From positions 1 through 23,486 of the forward strand of contig JAMOTW010000167.1 in the NCBI GenBank assembly GCA_027062125.1: a stretch of DNA of 23,486 nucleotides, in the 5' to 3' direction. The notes below the pieces were generated by a model. That model saw only the letters and a list, made by a program, of their open reading frames with translations, ran no database searches and was not told where the DNA came from. The stretch comes from Thermococcus sp. (GTDB taxonomy: Archaea; Methanobacteriota_B; Thermococci; Thermococcales; Thermococcaceae). The translations under genes and the position numbers were made by a program. Below are positions 22,188-23,486 of this stretch, piece after piece; the first letter of the stretch is position 1; the number at the start of each line of letters is the position of its first letter.

Positions 22188-23486
22188 ATGTACGGGCCGT
22201 ATGAGCTGGATATTGGTGGAATAGAAAAAGGGCACATTCGTAGAAAAACGAAAGAGGAAAAAAATACCATGACGCACTTAGAGAGCACTTGATTCACTTT
22301 CACAACGATTACGAACTGTTCAGAAAGATCGTCAAGACACTATATCCCGAAGCCAAAGAAACGGACATCCAAAAATATGGTGTAAAAATCTCCGCGAGTG
22401 GGAGTCGTGGTAAGGGATTCGGAATATGGGTAGAAGGATACGGGAAGCACGCTAAACAAGTGCCGGCATGGGAATATCCAAAACTTTCGCTGTTCTACCG
22501 TCTACTGACCGCACTAACAGCAATGAAGCATAACCTTGACGTAGAAGATGCGTATAGAGCACTATCAGTTGAACTCCCAAAGAGATTATGGCACAGGGTC
22601 CCAAAACCTGAGGAAATACAAGAGGTCGAAAAAACAGTAAACGAACTCGTCCAGGATGGAATGCTCCCCGAAAGAGCAAAGGAGGATGTTATCAATCTGG
22701 CAAAGGAGCTCTCCCAGATCGTTTACGAAGTATTCCCAAATAAGGAATCGCTCCTAGAATACAAAGAAAAAATAAGAAAGCAGAATAGGAAAGATGAAAG
22801 TTGGGGAGTAAAAGGTAAGGGTCTCGGTGATTACTGGTACGAGGTTGTTCTCAAAAAAGTACTAAAGAAGCACAGCAAGAACGTTACAGAAATAATGAAG
22901 CGAGAGGTGATGCATCCGTCCACACCTCCACTGGCAGAAACCAAAATCATTACCATGAAGCAACCAGCCCTCGAGGACATCGCCATAGAATCACTGAAAC
23001 GGATGGGCATTGACCTGAAGTTAGAAATCGGCAACATTCCTGAAAGAAAGTCGAAGACCTTCTCGTGGTTGGTGCAGAACGGGCTGATACGTGTGGGGGA
23101 AGAGAGTGGGAAGCCGGTAGTGAAGGCAACGGAGAAACTACACGCGCTCGTCGGGAAGCACGGGGGCAACGTGGCTGCGGCCATGATCAAGTGGGCCGCG
23201 GAGGAAGGAGTGGGGTTAGAACACGTGGAACCGGTGGCGAAGATACTGGCAGCCCTCGAAGAGTACAGGCAGATAGCCAAGAAGCAGGATCCAAAACTGG
23301 CGAAGGCATTAGAAAAGGCGATGAGGAGCAAACATACTGTGCGAGAGTTAGTCTATGTAGTCATCGGTATGCTCCCAATCGGAGAGCTCTCGGAGAAATG
23401 GCGGGAAAACTTCGGTCTTCCGTTGATGGAGCTGCTCAGGAAAAAGCCTGAGCTGACAAAGGCCTTCCTCGGCTCAATGGAGCACC
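22188..23486 (+). CDS. Long unrecognised protein, entered by a -1 frameshift; 3' end outside window
   Basis: ATG 22188 has GGGTGA five bases upstream. Its frame gives MYGPYELDIGGIEKGHIRRK then TKEEKN and stops at 22290-22292 after 34 codons. The -1 frame is open from 22244 to the window end (over 400 codons) with no start of its own near the beginning. The two join at seven A residues (22258-22264), where A AAA AAT is a textbook -1 slippery heptamer. The product would read KEEKNYHDALREHLIHF and on. It is helical and charged; two blocks (GSRGKGFGIWVEGY and GVKGKGLGDYWYEV) look like copies of one domain, and SKTFSWLVQNGLIRVGEE resembles a winged helix. Alternatives are a real one-base deletion (pseudogene) or a homopolymer sequencing error. 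No family recognised. Confidence 0.6.
22259..22265 (+). other. A AAA AAT slippery heptamer at the frame switch
   Basis: The heptamer lies in the zero frame as GA-A AAA AAT. Slipping back one base lets both tRNAs re-pair on AAA AAA, and decoding resumes at TAC (22265), exactly the long open frame. No strong downstream hairpin was obvious by eye. Confidence 0.45.

Noticed and set aside
21797..22303. 168-codon minus-strand frame over the remnant region
   Set aside because: It lacks protein-like character and a ribosome site, and overlaps remnants that read better on the other strand.

Overview
The window is chromosomal DNA of a hyperthermophilic euryarchaeon of the Thermococcales, most likely a Thermococcus. 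The evidence is a complete herA-mre11-rad50-nurA operon in the order typical of that group, several families common in Thermococcales (PF01637-type archaeal ATPases, DUF835, DUF504/UPF0248, DUF72, a dihydropteroate synthase-like protein), TATA-type promoters, short or absent leaders, Shine-Dalgarno motifs of the GGTGG/GGAGGTG type, and frequent GTG and TTG starts. No tRNA, rRNA, CRISPR array or insertion sequence was seen.

Layout. 1-1567 (minus): two AAA+ ATPases of the archaeal ATPase family, the distal one cut by the window edge; each has a CACCAGYAACTGGTG palindrome upstream. 1636-2691 (minus): an M20-family metallo-deacylase/peptidase. 2810-5258 (plus): a probable cell-surface operon with a secreted transglutaminase-like protein, a small membrane-anchored protein and an unlisted-size 50-residue ORF. 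5334-7628 (plus): a large STAND-type regulator (HTH, P-loop ATPase, TPR) that is AT-rich except at its 3' end. 7729-8693: a metallo-beta-lactamase-fold hydrolase coupled to a DUF504 protein, meeting a convergent rubrerythrin-like/DUF835 fusion (8694-9668). 9739-10814: a TatD-family hydrolase and a small Thermococcales protein. 10815-11325: a candidate short transcript with an intrinsic terminator, a 59-residue membrane protein and a decayed fragment of a DHDPS-family gene. 11326-12876 (minus): a dihydropteroate synthase-like protein, divergent from the repair operon.

12967-20723 is the DNA end-resection operon. HerA (hexameric translocase), Mre11 (nuclease), Rad50 (zinc-hook ATPase) and NurA (5'-3' nuclease) are tightly spaced or overlapping, and a DUF72 protein follows NurA by five bases. 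Together HerA-NurA and Mre11-Rad50 process double-strand breaks to 3' single strands for RadA.

20776-23486 is an accessory region: an intact VapBC-type toxin-antitoxin pair, a 73-residue orphan gene, at least two frameshifted small-gene remnants, and the start of a long unrecognised protein. That long frame is joined to its well-placed start codon only by a -1 shift at an A AAA AAT heptamer. It also seems to contain a tandem domain duplication. This end of the window is the best candidate for something undescribed.
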